From Ilyonectria destructans (Eukaryota; Ascomycota; Sordariomycetes; Hypocreales; Nectriaceae), in the NCBI GenBank assembly GCA_020740775.1, contig JAHEWK010000003.1, positions 1,488,001 to 1,552,000 of the forward strand: a stretch of DNA of 64,000 nucleotides, given 5' to 3'. The notes below the pieces were generated by a model. That model ran no database searches. It worked only from the letters and a program-made list of their open reading frames with translations, and was not told the origin of the DNA. Both the position numbers and the translations under genes were made by a program. Of this stretch, positions 29,788 through 42,500 are shown piece after piece; the stretch's first letter is position 1, and each line of letters starts with the position of its first letter.

Positions 29788-30540
29788 ACTTGCGTGGATG
29801 GAGTCTGTACTCCGCCTTGCACTTCTGATACTGATTGCGATGGTACGGAAACCTGTGCCACTGACACTGGTATTTGCACGGCTTCAACTGGCTGTAGCTC
29901 TGACGCCGATTGTGCTTCCGGGGAAACGTGCAATGCTGGCAGTGGCATTTGCACGCCTAGTTCGACTGGTTGCAGCTCTGATAGTGATTGCACTCCCGGC
30001 GAAACCTGCAATACTGAAAGTGGTATTTGCACGCCGCCTTCGACTGGCTGCACCTCTGACACTCAGTGCGGTAGCGGCCAAACCTGCGTGGACGGAGCTT
30101 GCAATCCTCCTTGCACTTCTGACACCGATTGCGATACTACAGAAACTTGTGCTACCGATACTGGTACTTGTACGACTTCAACTGCTTGCAGCACTGACAG
30201 CGATTGTGCTTCCGGGGAAACCTGCAATACCGGCACTGGCAGTTGCACGCCGACTTCGACTGGTTGCAGCTCTGACACTCAATGTGGTAGCGGGCAAACC
30301 TGCGTGGATGGTGCCTGCACTCCTCCTTGCACTTCTGATACTGATTGCGATGGTACGGAGACATGTGCTACTGATACTGGTATTTGCACAGCTTCAACGG
30401 GTTGCAGCACTGACAGTGATTGTGCTTCCGGGGAAACCTGCAACATTGATAGCGGCACTTGCACGCCGACTTCACCCGGTTGTACATCCGATACACAATG
30501 TGGCAGCACTCAAACCTGCGTGGGCGGAGTTTGCACACCA
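22061..30540 (+). repeat. Array II: DTGIC-type four-Cys modules, about 8.5 kb
   Basis: The module is C-x5-C-x5-C-x6-C with the last loop usually A/T-x-DTG-I, as in CATDTGIC, followed by a short Ser/Thr/Pro spacer. Units are 24 codons (72 bp) or 26 codons (78 bp). Every few hundred bases a marker pair appears: a DDQC-type module ending CTPxC fused directly to the next module (for example near 22070, 24235, 24757, 25200, 26225, 28657, 29030, 29330, 29537, 29759, 30050, 30270, 30480). I saw no Lys and one Arg (about 22726). The interrupting TAA lies in one of these marker modules. Confidence 0.82.
29785..29787 (+). other. In-frame TAA interrupting the giant ORF
   Basis: The codons read AGT ACC TAA ACT TGC. 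Sister modules read xQTC here, for instance AGC ACT CAA ACC TGC at 30502-30516, so the parsimonious change is CAA to TAA, a single C to T at a CpA site. The reading frame is otherwise intact on both sides. The next in-frame ATG is at 35248, so independent translation of the 3' half is unlikely. Confidence 0.9.
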
Positions 30541-33500
30541 CCTTGCTCCTCCGACACGGATTGTGCCTCTGGCGAGACTTGCGCTTCTGGAACCTGCACA
30601 TCTGGTCCTGTTTCCGGCTGCAGCGTGGATTCTGACTGTCCGTCAGGTGAAACCTGTGTCTCCAACACTTGCACCACCGGAACTGGTTGCCAAACTAGCA
30701 CCGACTGCAATTCAGGAGAGAACTGTATATCCGGTAGCTGCACAACAACGGCCTGTACCACCGCCCCTGATTGCGGGACTGGTGAGACCTGCAACTCTGG
30801 GATTTGCACAGCTGGAACTGGTTGCACCACAGACTCTGACTGTACTTCTGGACAAGTTTGCAATTCTGGAACTTGCACAGCTCAAGGTTGCAGTGTAGAC
30901 ACTGATTGTGCCACTGGCCAAGTCTGCAGCTCCGGAACTTGCACGTCCGTGCCTGGCTGCACTACGGACTCTGACTGTGACTCTAGTCAGGTTTGCAGCT
31001 CAGGAACTTGTGTATCTGGAACAAGCTGCACCACAGACTCTGACTGTGCCTCCGGGCAAGTGTGTAGCTCTGGAACTTGTACAGTGGAATCCGGCTGCAG
31101 TGCAGACACTGATTGCGCTACTGGCCAAGTTTGTAGCTCCGGTACCTGCATAACTGCAACCGGTTGCACTACAGACTCTGACTGCCCCTCTGATCAAGTT
31201 TGTAGTTCTGGGACCTGTACAGCCCAACCTGGCTGTACCACAGACACCGATTGCGGCACTGGTCAAATTTGCAGCTCTGGGACTTGCACGACCGAACCTG
31301 AATGCACTACAGACTCTGACTGTAGCTCTAATCAAGTATGCAGCTCTGGGACCTGCACAGCTCAAAGCACCTGCAGTACAGATACCGATTGTACCGCTGG
31401 CCAAGTTTGTAGCTCTGGGACCTGCATATCGGACCCCAGCTGCACCACAGACTCTGACTGTGGCTCTGATCAAGTCTGCAGCTCTGGGACTTGCATAACT
31501 CAATCAACCTGCAGTACGGATACCGACTGTGCTACCGGACAAGTGTGCAGCTCTGGGACTTGTACAGAGGACTCCACCTGCACCACAGACTCTGACTGTG
31601 GCTCTGATCAAGTGTGCAGCTCTGGGACCTGCACAACTCAAACCACCTGCAGTTCAGATACTGACTGTGCCACTGGCCAAGTGTGTAGTTCTGGGATATG
31701 CATAGAAAACCCCAGCTGTACCACAGACTCCGACTGTACCACTGGTCAAGTATGCAGTTCTGGGACCTGCATAAGTCAATCCACCTGTACCACAGATACC
31801 GACTGTACATCTGGCCAGGTTTGCAGCTCTGGGATATGTACAGCTGGGACCAGCTGTATTGCAGATACTGACTGTGCTTCTGGCCAAGTTTGCAGCTCCG
31901 GGGTTTGTACAGAGGACTCTACTTGCACTACGAACTCTGACTGTACCACTGGCCAAGTGTGCACCTCTGGGACCTGCACAACTCAATCGACCTGTACCAT
32001 AGATACAGACTGTACATCTGGTCAGGTTTGCAGCTCTGGGATATGTACAGCCGGGACCGGCTGTACTGCAGATACTGACTGTGCTTCCGGTCAAGTTTGC
32101 ACCTCTGGAACTTGCACAGCTGCGTCTGGCTGCACCGTCGATACTGATTGTGCCTCTGGTCAAGTTTGCACCGCCGGAGTTTGCAGTTGTTCTTCTGACG
32201 ATCAGTGTGCTAGCGGGGAAACCTGCGTGTCTGGATCCTGTACTCCCGCCACGGGATGTGCCGCGTCTTCTGATTGTGGCTCCGGTGAGGTCTGTGTTGC
32301 TACCGTCTGCCAGCCTTCAACAGGATGTACTACCGACTCTCAATGCACTTCAGGTCAGACCTGTAGCTCTGGGGCCTGTACTTGCTCTTCCAGCGAGCAG
32401 TGCGGTGCGGGCACCAACTGTGTCTCCGGAACTTGCACACCAGATGACTGTAGCATCGACACGGACTGTGCCACTGGCGAGGTTTGCAATACTGGTTCCT
32501 GTGAGCCTGCAACGGGCTGCACCTTGGATAGTCAGTGCTCTTCAGGACAGACCTGTGACTCCGGTGTCTGCACCTGCTCTTCCGACGACCAGTGTGGAAC
32601 CGACGAGAGCTGCGTCTCTGGATCTTGTGCTCCCACCACCGGCTGCACGACCGACTCTCAATGCGGCTCCGGCGAGGTCTGCGTCGCTGCTGTGTGTCAA
32701 CCCTCAACGGGATGTACTTCAGACGACCAATGCACCACCGGCCAAACCTGTTCCTCTGGAGCTTGCACTTGCTCTTCTAGCGACCAGTGCGGCAACGAAA
32801 CCAACTGCATTTCTGGTACTTGCACGGCTGATATCCCCTGTGCCTCTGACGACGAGTGTGCCGACGGCGAGACCTGCAATGATGGCACCTGCGACCCCGT
32901 AACGGGCTGTACATCTGATTCTCAATGTAGCTCAGGTCAAACTTGTGCTTCTGGGGTCTGCACGTGTTCGGCCGATTCTCAGTGCGGTACCGGAGAGGCC
33001 TGTGTCGATGGTTCTTGCCAGCCTGCGACTGGGTGCACCGCCAACAGCGAATGTGGCTCGGGTGAGGTTTGCATTGCTACTGTATGCCAACCTTCCACGG
33101 GCTGCACTTCAGATGCGCAATGCACTTCAGGCCAAACCTGTAGCTCTGGAGCCTGCACCTGTTCCTCTAGCGACCAGTGTGGTTCCGATACCAGCTGCAT
33201 TTCCGGAATTTGCACAGCGGTTACTCCTTGCCAGGCCGACTCAGACTGCGCTGGCGGCGAGACTTGTGTGTCCGGAACCTGTACTCCTGGTTCTGGCACT
33301 ACCTGTACATCTAGCACTGACTGTCCCTCTGGCGAATCTTGTGTCTCTGGATTGTGCACTACCTCTGGTTGCACCTCCAGCTCCGAGTGTGCGTCTGGCG
33401 AGAGCTGCGTGTCAAGCACTTGCACGGCTACGGATTGTACCTCCGACACGGAATGTCCTACAGGCGAGACTTGCGTCTCTGGGACCTGTACAACTGGACC

Positions 33501-36500
33501 TACATCTGGTTGCACAACCGATGCTGAATGTCCTTCTGGCGAGACTTGCGTTTCTAATGCTTGCACAACTGGAACTCAATGCACCTCTAGTGCAGACTGT
33601 TCCCCCGGAGAGACCTGCATTCTTGCCCAATGTACCGTTTCGGACTGCACGTCGAGTGCTGACTGTGGCTCTGGTGAGAGCTGTGTCTCAAATATCTGTA
33701 CTGCTACGGCTTGCACTGCAGACGCTGAATGCGTTTCTGGAGAGACCTGTGTCTCCGGTAGCTGCACAACCGGACCTACTTCCGGCTGCACAACAGATGC
33801 CGAATGCCCTTCGGGCGAGACTTGCGTATCTAACGCTTGTACCACTGGAACACAATGTGCATCCAGTGCAGACTGTTCTCCCGGGGAAACCTGTATTCTT
33901 GCGCAATGTACTGCTTCAGGCTGCACTTCTAGCACTCAATGTGGCGCTGGCGAGAACTGCATCTCAAATACTTGTACAGCTACGGATTGCACAGACAACA
34001 CCCAGTGTGGTTCTGGCGAGACTTGCATATCAGGCACTTGCACGCCTCCAACAGAGTGCTCGACCGCCGCTGATTGCGATCCCGGACAGACTTGCTCTTC
34101 TGGAACCTGCTCACCGTCTACTTGTACGGCTGACGATGACTGTGACTCGGGCTCGACCTGTGTCTCCGGCACTTGCGCGCCTTCAACTGGATGTACCACC
34201 GACTCTCAATGCTCCTCGGGACAGACCTGTCAGTCTGGAGTGTGCACCTCTCCAAGCTGCACTCTGGATAGCGACTGCTCGACTGGGGAGACTTGCGTTT
34301 CCGGTACTTGTTCTTCTTCAAGCTGCACCTTGGACAGTGATTGTTCGACTGGACAGACCTGCGTTTCAGGTACTTGCACTACTACTCCAAGCGACTGCAC
34401 TCTGGATAGCGACTGCTCGACCGGACAGACTTGCGTTTCCGGTACTTGTACTATTTCAACTGGCTGCACTTTGGACAGTGACTGTTCGACTGGGCAGACC
34501 TGTGAATCAGGAGTTTGTACCTCTCCAAGCTGTACTCTGGATAGTGACTGTTCGACCGGACAAACCTGCGTTTCCGGTACTTGCACCACTACTCCAAGTG
34601 ACTGCACTTTAGATAGTGACTGTTCAACTGGGGAGACCTGCGTTTCAGGTGCTTGCACTACTACTCCAAACGACTGCACTCTGGATAGTGACTGCTCGGC
34701 TGGACAAACCTGTGAGTCTGGAGTGTGTACCTCTCCACCTGGTTGCGTTTCAGACAGCGACTGCTCTACTGGGCAGACCTGTGAATCTGGTACCTGCACC
34801 TCGCCAAGCTGCACTCTGGATAGTGACTGTACGGCCGGACAGACTTGTCAATCTGGAGTTTGCACCCCTTCAAATGGCTGCATTCTGGATAGTGACTGTT
34901 CGACTGGGGAGACATGCGTTTCCGGTACTTGCACTACTACCCCAACTGAGTGCACCTTAGACAGCGATTGTTCGACTGGACAGACCTGCGAATCTGGTGT
35001 CTGTACCTCACCAAATGACTGCACTCTGGATAGTGACTGTTTGACTGGGGAGACTTGTGTTTCCGGTACTTGTACTACTCCGACTGGCTGTACCTTGGAT
35101 AGCGACTGCTCGACTGGACAAACCTGCATTTCTGGTACTTGCACCACTCCTCCAAGTGAGTGCAGTGTGGACAGTGATTGTCCGACCGGGCAAACCTGCG
35201 AGTCTGGAGTGTGTACCTCACCAAGTTGCACTCTGGATAGTGACTGCATGGCAGGACAGACTTGCCAATCTGGAGTTTGCACCTCCTCAAGTGGCTGCAC
35301 TCTGGATAGTGAGTGTGCATCTGGACAGACCTGTGAATCTGGTACATGCACATCACCAACTGGCTGCACTGCCGACAGCAACTGCGCGACTGGACAGACC
35401 TGTGAATCCGGAGTCTGCACCTGCGATACTAATGATCAATGTGGCACTGGCGTTTGCGATTCTGGAACGTGTACTACTGAGATTCCTTGCGAGTCCGACT
35501 CAGAGTGTGCTGACGGAGAGACTTGCGTGTCAGGCACTTGTACCGCGAGCACCAGCTGCACATCTAGTGACCAGTGTAGTACTGGAGAGACTTGTGTTGG
35601 CGGAATTTGCACCGCCAGCACCGGCTGCACATCTAGTGACGAGTGTGGTACTGGAGAGACTTGTGTTGGCGGAACTTGCACGCCTGGATCTGGCTGCACA
35701 ACCGACGATCAATGCGGCACCAGTGAAGTCTGCGAAGGCGGAGTTTGTATGCCCGAGGACGGATCGACTCGCTGCGCTACCAACGCGGACTGTCCCCTGG
35801 GCGTCGGCCTCTGTGCCTTTGGTCTTTGCATCTGTGAGAATGGCTTCTGTAAGCTTAATTCCGATGTCTCGCTCTGCAGTGGCACCGGGACATGCCCCGA
35901 TGGACAGGAATGCCAGTTTGGCGTCTGCATTGACACCATCGAGTGCACCGACAACTCCATCTGCGAGACTCAGGCTAACCTGTGCATCGCCGGTGGCTTC
36001 TGTACCTGTATTGACGGACTCTGCCTTCTCACCAACCTCCTCACCGGACAGTGCTCAGGCGACTCGGATTGCGGCGCTGATGAGATGTGTGTGGCCAAGA
36101 CATGTCTGCCCAAGCTTCTAACAACTTGTGCGAACGGCGGCACATGCTCTGACGGCCAAACCTGCACGCAAGGTGTCTGTCTCCCTACAGACCTCACCCA
36201 GTGTTCAGCCAGCAATCCTTGCTCGGATGGTAGTCTTGTTTGCACTCTTGGAGTCTGTCTCCCCGAACTCATCACAACCTGTACTGGAGACGATGGATGC
36301 CCCGCGGATAATACCTGCACGGCTGGTATCTGCCTCCCCTCAATTCTCCCAACCTGTTCAGGAAACTCGGACTGTGGTACCGAGGAGAACTGCGTTGGAG
36401 GTATTTGTATTTCCAACATCCTTCGTCTCTGTACTACAACCCAGGACTGCGGCTCAGCCTCCGCCTGCCACGTCGGAGTCTGTGTCCCTGAAATCCTGGA

Positions 36501-39500
36501 TTCTTGCACCACGGATACCGACTGCCAAGGCAGTCTCAAGTGCTCTGCAATTGGATATTGTCTTCCCGAAATCATCACGGCTTGCACGGACGACACCCAG
36601 TGCGCTTCCTTTGAAGCCTGTACCGCCGGGCTCTGCCTGCCTGGCATTCTACCGTTTTGCACGGATACTAGCGACTGTCAGCCCAGCGAGAACTGTGTTT
36701 CGGGAGTTTGCATTGATAACAATATCCCTCTTTGTACCGGCGACGACGTATGCGGAGCAGACCAGTCCTGTTTGGCTGGACTCTGTCTTCCCACCGTCTT
36801 GCCACCCTGCACGTCTGATTCAGACTGCGACAACTCACTCAAGTGTTCAGCTCTGGGATACTGTCTTCCAGAGGTTATCACGAGTTGTACCGCCGATTCA
36901 GGCTGCACTGAAGGCAATGCCTGCACCGCTGGCCTCTGTCTTCCCTCGCTGCTGCCATCCTGTCAGATAGACTCGGACTGTAGCAGCAGCGAGAACTGTG
37001 TGTTGGGCATCTGCGTTCCCGACCTACTACCTCTTTGTCCAAACGGAAACGAATGCTCTGCCGCTCAGACCTGCACGGGAGGTGTATGCATTCCCACTGT
37101 TCTGCCAGCTTGCACGACGGATTCAGACTGCGACAGCTCCTTGAAGTGCTCAGCCCTGGGTTTCTGTCTCCCGGAGGTTATCACGGCTTGTACTGCGGAT
37201 TCAGACTGCAGTGATGGCAACGCTTGTACTGCAGGTTTCTGCATTCCTCCCCTTGTTCCCACTTGTCAAGGTGATTCGGACTGCGCCACCAGCGAGAACT
37301 GCGTGGCTGGCATCTGTATTCCCGACGTGCTTCCTCTTTGCACCCAGGCAAGCGATTGTACTTCCGACCAGACTTGTACCGCAGGCGTCTGCCTTCCTAC
37401 AATCCTACCGGATTGCACTACGGATTCGCAATGCTCAGACGGCCAAATCTGCTCCGCACTTGGAGTCTGCCTCCCTTCAACCATCACTCCATGTACAGGC
37501 GACTCTAGCTGTGACGAAGGACAATCTTGCACTGCTGGAATCTGCTTGGCATCAATACTCCCATCAACCTGTCTCAGCTCAGCGGATTGTGGCCAGGGCA
37601 ACAACTGTGTTTTGGGTATTTGCTTCCCCGACATTCTCCCTCTTTGCACCGACGACAGTAGTTGCAGCGCAGATCAGACATGTACCGCGGGCATTTGCCT
37701 TCCTACCATCTTGCCGACTTGCACGAGCGATGCTGGCTGTAGTACCGGCGAGACGTGCTCCGCCTTCGGCGTTTGCATGCCTACCGTCATCACTGCTTGT
37801 GTGGATGATAGCGCGTGCAGCTCTGGAGAAACTTGCTCTGCCGGCCTCTGCCTTCCCACGGTCATTCCGACTTGCCAGGACGGCACAGATTGTGGCACCG
37901 GTGAGAACTGCGTTTCAGGACTCTGTATTCCCGATATACTCCCTCTCTGCCAGGACGATACAACCTGCGGCGAAGACCAAACTTGCACAGCGGGTGTCTG
38001 TCTTCCCGCCATCTTGCCCACCTGTACCAACGACGCGGCCTGTGGTGAGGGCCAAACATGCTCTCAGCTTGGAGTTTGTCTCCCCAACACCCTCACTGCC
38101 TGCCAAGATGATTCTACATGCAGCAGTGGTGAATCGTGCCAGGCCGGTCTTTGCCTGCCCTCAATCCTGTCTGGTTGCACCGATACTACTGGCTGTGATT
38201 CTAGTGAGCAGTGTGTCGGTGGACTCTGCGTTCCTGGTGTCTTGAGTATCTGCATATCCACAACTGATTGCTCAGCGGTTGAGACTTGCACAGTAGGCGT
38301 TTGTGTCCCCATCATTCTGCCTTCATGCACATTGGATACGGATTGTACCGCCGGCCTCAAGTGCTCAGCTGCTCTTAGTATCTGTCTTCCAGAGGTGATC
38401 ACTGCCTGCCAGGACGTCAGCGCTTGCTCCTCTGGAGAGAGTTGCACATCCGGCTTCTGCATTCCGTCTGTTCTCCCGACTTGCACTGACGCGTCTGGCT
38501 GCGATTCCGATGAGCAGTGTGTCGCTGGACTCTGTGTTCCTTCCATCTTGGACATTTGCACAACCACAGCTGACTGCTCAACGGACGAGACTTGCACAGT
38601 AGGCGTATGCGTGCCTAGCCTTTTACCTGCCTGTACTTCGGATACCGACTGTACCAACAACTTCAAGTGCTCTGCCGCTCTTGGTGTGTGCTTCCCCGAG
38701 GTTATCACTTCTTGCGTGGACACCAGCAGTTGTTCAACTGGAGAGAGCTGTACGGCCGGCCTCTGCATTCCGTCTCTTTTGCCCACCTGCGAAGTTGACT
38801 CTGATTGCACCGCGGGTAGCGAACAGTGCGTTGCCGGTCTCTGCGTTCCATCTGCCCTGGATACATGCAGTTCTGACACAGACTGCATCGTAGAGCAGAC
38901 TTGTACAGCTGGAGTCTGCATCCCCAGTGCGCTTCCTACCTGTACGTCCGATACTGATTGCAGCAACGGCCTCACATGCTCGGCGACTCTTGGTACGTGT
39001 ATCCCAGAGGTCATCACGACCTGCACGGGTGCCGCCGACTGTGCCGCAGACGAGACTTGCACTTCCGGCCTGTGTGTGCCATCAAGTATTCCGCTCTGTA
39101 CGGGCGCTTCTGATTGTGCCGCCGATACTGAACAATGTGTGGCGGGACTTTGCGTTCCTTCTTTCCTGGATACATGTTCCAGTGCAACTGACTGCTCCGA
39201 CGGCGCAGCTTGCACAGCAGGCCTATGTGTCCCGTCCGGTTTGCCCACATGTACATCAGATAGCGAATGTGGTGATGGCCTCAGCTGCTCTGCCGCCCTA
39301 GGCGTTTGCGTGCCGGACGTCATCACAGCCTGTTCACAAGCCAGCGATTGTCAAGACGGCGAGTCCTGCACAGCGGGCGTCTGCTTCCCGTCGCTCGCCC
39401 CGACTTGCACAGAGGACAGCCAGTGTTCCTCTGGTACCGAGCAGTGTGTCGCCGGACTCTGTGTGCCGGCGGTCTTAGTTACTTGTCCCAGTGGCAACGA

Positions 39501-42500
39501 ATGTGCAGATGGCGAAACCTGTACGGCAGGAGTTTGCGTTCCGAGCGTTTTGCCCACTTGCACATCTGATACAGACTGCACTACTGGATTAAAATGCTCC
39601 GCTGCCTTGGGATCATGCTTCCCTGAAGTCATTACAGCTTGCCAGGATGACACGACCTGTGGCACTGGCGAGGCTTGTACTGCTGGCATTTGTCTACCCT
39701 CACTCCTACCTACCTGTGCCGTGGATTCGGACTGCACAGCTGGTACTGAGCAATGTGTTGCAGGCCTTTGTGTGCCTTCTGCCTTGGACGTTTGTACGGA
39801 CGACACAACCTGTGGTGCAGACCAGACTTGCACTGCCGGAGTTTGCATTCCTACGGTCCTGCCTCCTTGTACTAGCGATTCTGAGTGCAGCTCCGGCTTT
39901 ACATGCTCTGCAGCTCTCTCCGTCTGCGTGCCTGAAGTTATCACTGCTTGCCAGGACGACACCGCTTGCACTGATGGTCAGACCTGTACTGCTGGCATCT
40001 GTATACCTACTATTGTTCCGGCATGCCAAACAGATACCGATTGCGAGTCTTCTGAGAGCTGTCTGGCAGGTGTTTGCGTGCCGTCGGTCTTGCCACAATG
40101 TACTGACACCACTGGTTGCGATACTGATCAGACCTGTACTGCTGGTGTCTGTATTCCCACAGTCTTGCCTGCTTGTACAGACGATGCTCAGTGTAGCAGT
40201 GGCTTTGTTTGCTCAGTTGCTCTATCGGTTTGCGTTCCTGAAGTTGTTACTACTTGCCAAGACGATACCTCTTGTACAGACGATCAAACCTGTACAGCTG
40301 GTGTCTGCTTACCGCCTATTGTGCCAACATGCCAGGCAGATGGCGACTGTCAGTCTGAAGAAAGTTGTGTCACGGGCATTTGTGTCCCTTCAGTATTGGA
40401 TACATGCACTGACAGTTCAACCTGTACTGCAGACCAGACCTGTACAGCTGGAGTGTGTGTGCCGACTATTCTACCAAGCTGTTCAAATGATGCCGAATGC
40501 AGTGCTGGCTTCAAGTGCTCTGCGGCTCTGGGCGTTTGCGCTCCTGAAGTTGTTATTGCTTGCCAGGATGACACCACTTGTTCAACCGGCGAGACTTGTA
40601 CAGCTGGACTATGCTTGCCTCCTATTATTCCGGCCTGTGCAGCTGATGCCGATTGCGCCTCTACCGAGTCTTGCGTGGCTGGACTCTGCGTTCCAGCCAC
40701 CCTAGACACTTGCACTGACAGCACAACTTGCAGCGCAGATCAAACCTGTACAGCCGGAGTTTGCGTCCCGACTATTTTGCCTATCTGTTCAACTGATAGT
40801 GACTGCGGAGCTGGTCTTCAATGCTCAACTACCCTTGGGACCTGTCTGCCGGAGGTTGTTCTCACATGTGCGGCAACTAGCGACTGTGGAAGCGACCAAA
40901 CCTGCACAGCCGGCCTTTGTATCCCCTCAATTCTTTCGACTTGCACGGGAGACTCTGACTGTACCGCTGGTACCGAGCAATGTGTTTCCGGACTCTGTGT
41001 CCCATCTGTCCTCGATACATGTTCCGACAGCACAACCTGCGGTCAAGGCCAAACCTGCACAGCTGGAGTCTGTGTGCCGACAATTTTGCCTCCCTGCGCT
41101 ACTGATGCCGACTGCAGCGATGGTCTCAAGTGTTCTTCGCTTGGTACCTGCCTTCCGGATGTCCTTACCGCATGTCAAGATATTGGCGAGTGCGCTGCTG
41201 AGGAGACCTGTACCGCTGGATTCTGTGTTCCTTCTATCCTACCTTCATGCCAGCAGGACAGCCAATGTGCCTCCACCGAGACGTGTGTAGGAGGCATTTG
41301 TGTCCCATCCACCTTGCAAACCTGCTCTGATGATACAGGTTGTTCTTCGGAGCAGACATGTACTAGTGGGGTTTGCGTTCCGACTATCTTGCCCGCTTGC
41401 ACAACAGACATTGACTGTGGAAATGGCCTCAAGTGCTCTGCCCTTGGGGTCTGTCTCCCAGACGTTGTCAACACGTGCGACGATACTACCGGATGCGCAG
41501 ATGGACAGACATGTACTGCCGGTGTATGTCTGCCTTCAACGTTGCCAACTTGCTCGGGCGACTCTGATTGCACCCCTGATACCGAGCAGTGTGTTGCTGG
41601 TCTCTGCGTTCCGTCCACATTGGATACTTGCTCTTCCGACACCGATTGTCTCACAGAACAGACCTGCACTGCTGGAGTCTGCGTTCCTACCATTCTCCCC
41701 GCGTGCACAACAGATACTGACTGTGGAAATACCCTCAAGTGTTCCGCACTTGGTGTCTGCCTCCCGGAAGTCGTCGATACATGCACCGATACCACCGGAT
41801 GCGGAGCTGATCAAACCTGCACAGCCGGCCTCTGCGTTCCCTCCACCCTACCGCTATGCTCGGATGCTACCCAATGCGATGGAACAGAGGACTGTGTCGC
41901 TGGGCTCTGTGCCCCTTCTGCCCTTGTTACTTGTACTGATGGCAGCTGCGCTGACGGCCTTACTTGCACCGCCGGAGTTTGCGTCCCTACCATCCTCCCT
42001 GCCTGTACTGCCGATACGGACTGTAACGACGGCTACACATGCTCCGCTGCTCTTGGTGTCTGCCTTCCGGAGGTCATCACCGCGTGCACTGATAGCGCCA
42101 CCGACTGTGGCACTGGAGAGACTTGTACAGCGGGCGTTTGCTTGCCCTCACTCGCGCCCACTTGCACTGGCGACTCTGATTGTGCCCCTGATACCGAGCA
42201 ATGTGTCACCGGAATATGTGTCCCATCCGTCTTGGATACTTGCTCCTCCGATACAGACTGTGCCACAGATCAGACCTGTACTGCCGGCGTCTGTGTCGCA
42301 ACAGTTCTCCCTGCCTGTACCTCAGATGATGACTGTGGCGCCGGCTTCAAATGCTCAGTTGCACTGAACGTTTGTTTCCCAGAAGTTGTTATTGCATGCG
42401 AAGACGATTCCACATGCGGCAGCGGTGAATCCTGCACAGCTGGCATTTGCATTCCCACAATCACCCCTGCTTGTACTGGAGACTCTGATTGTACACCTGA

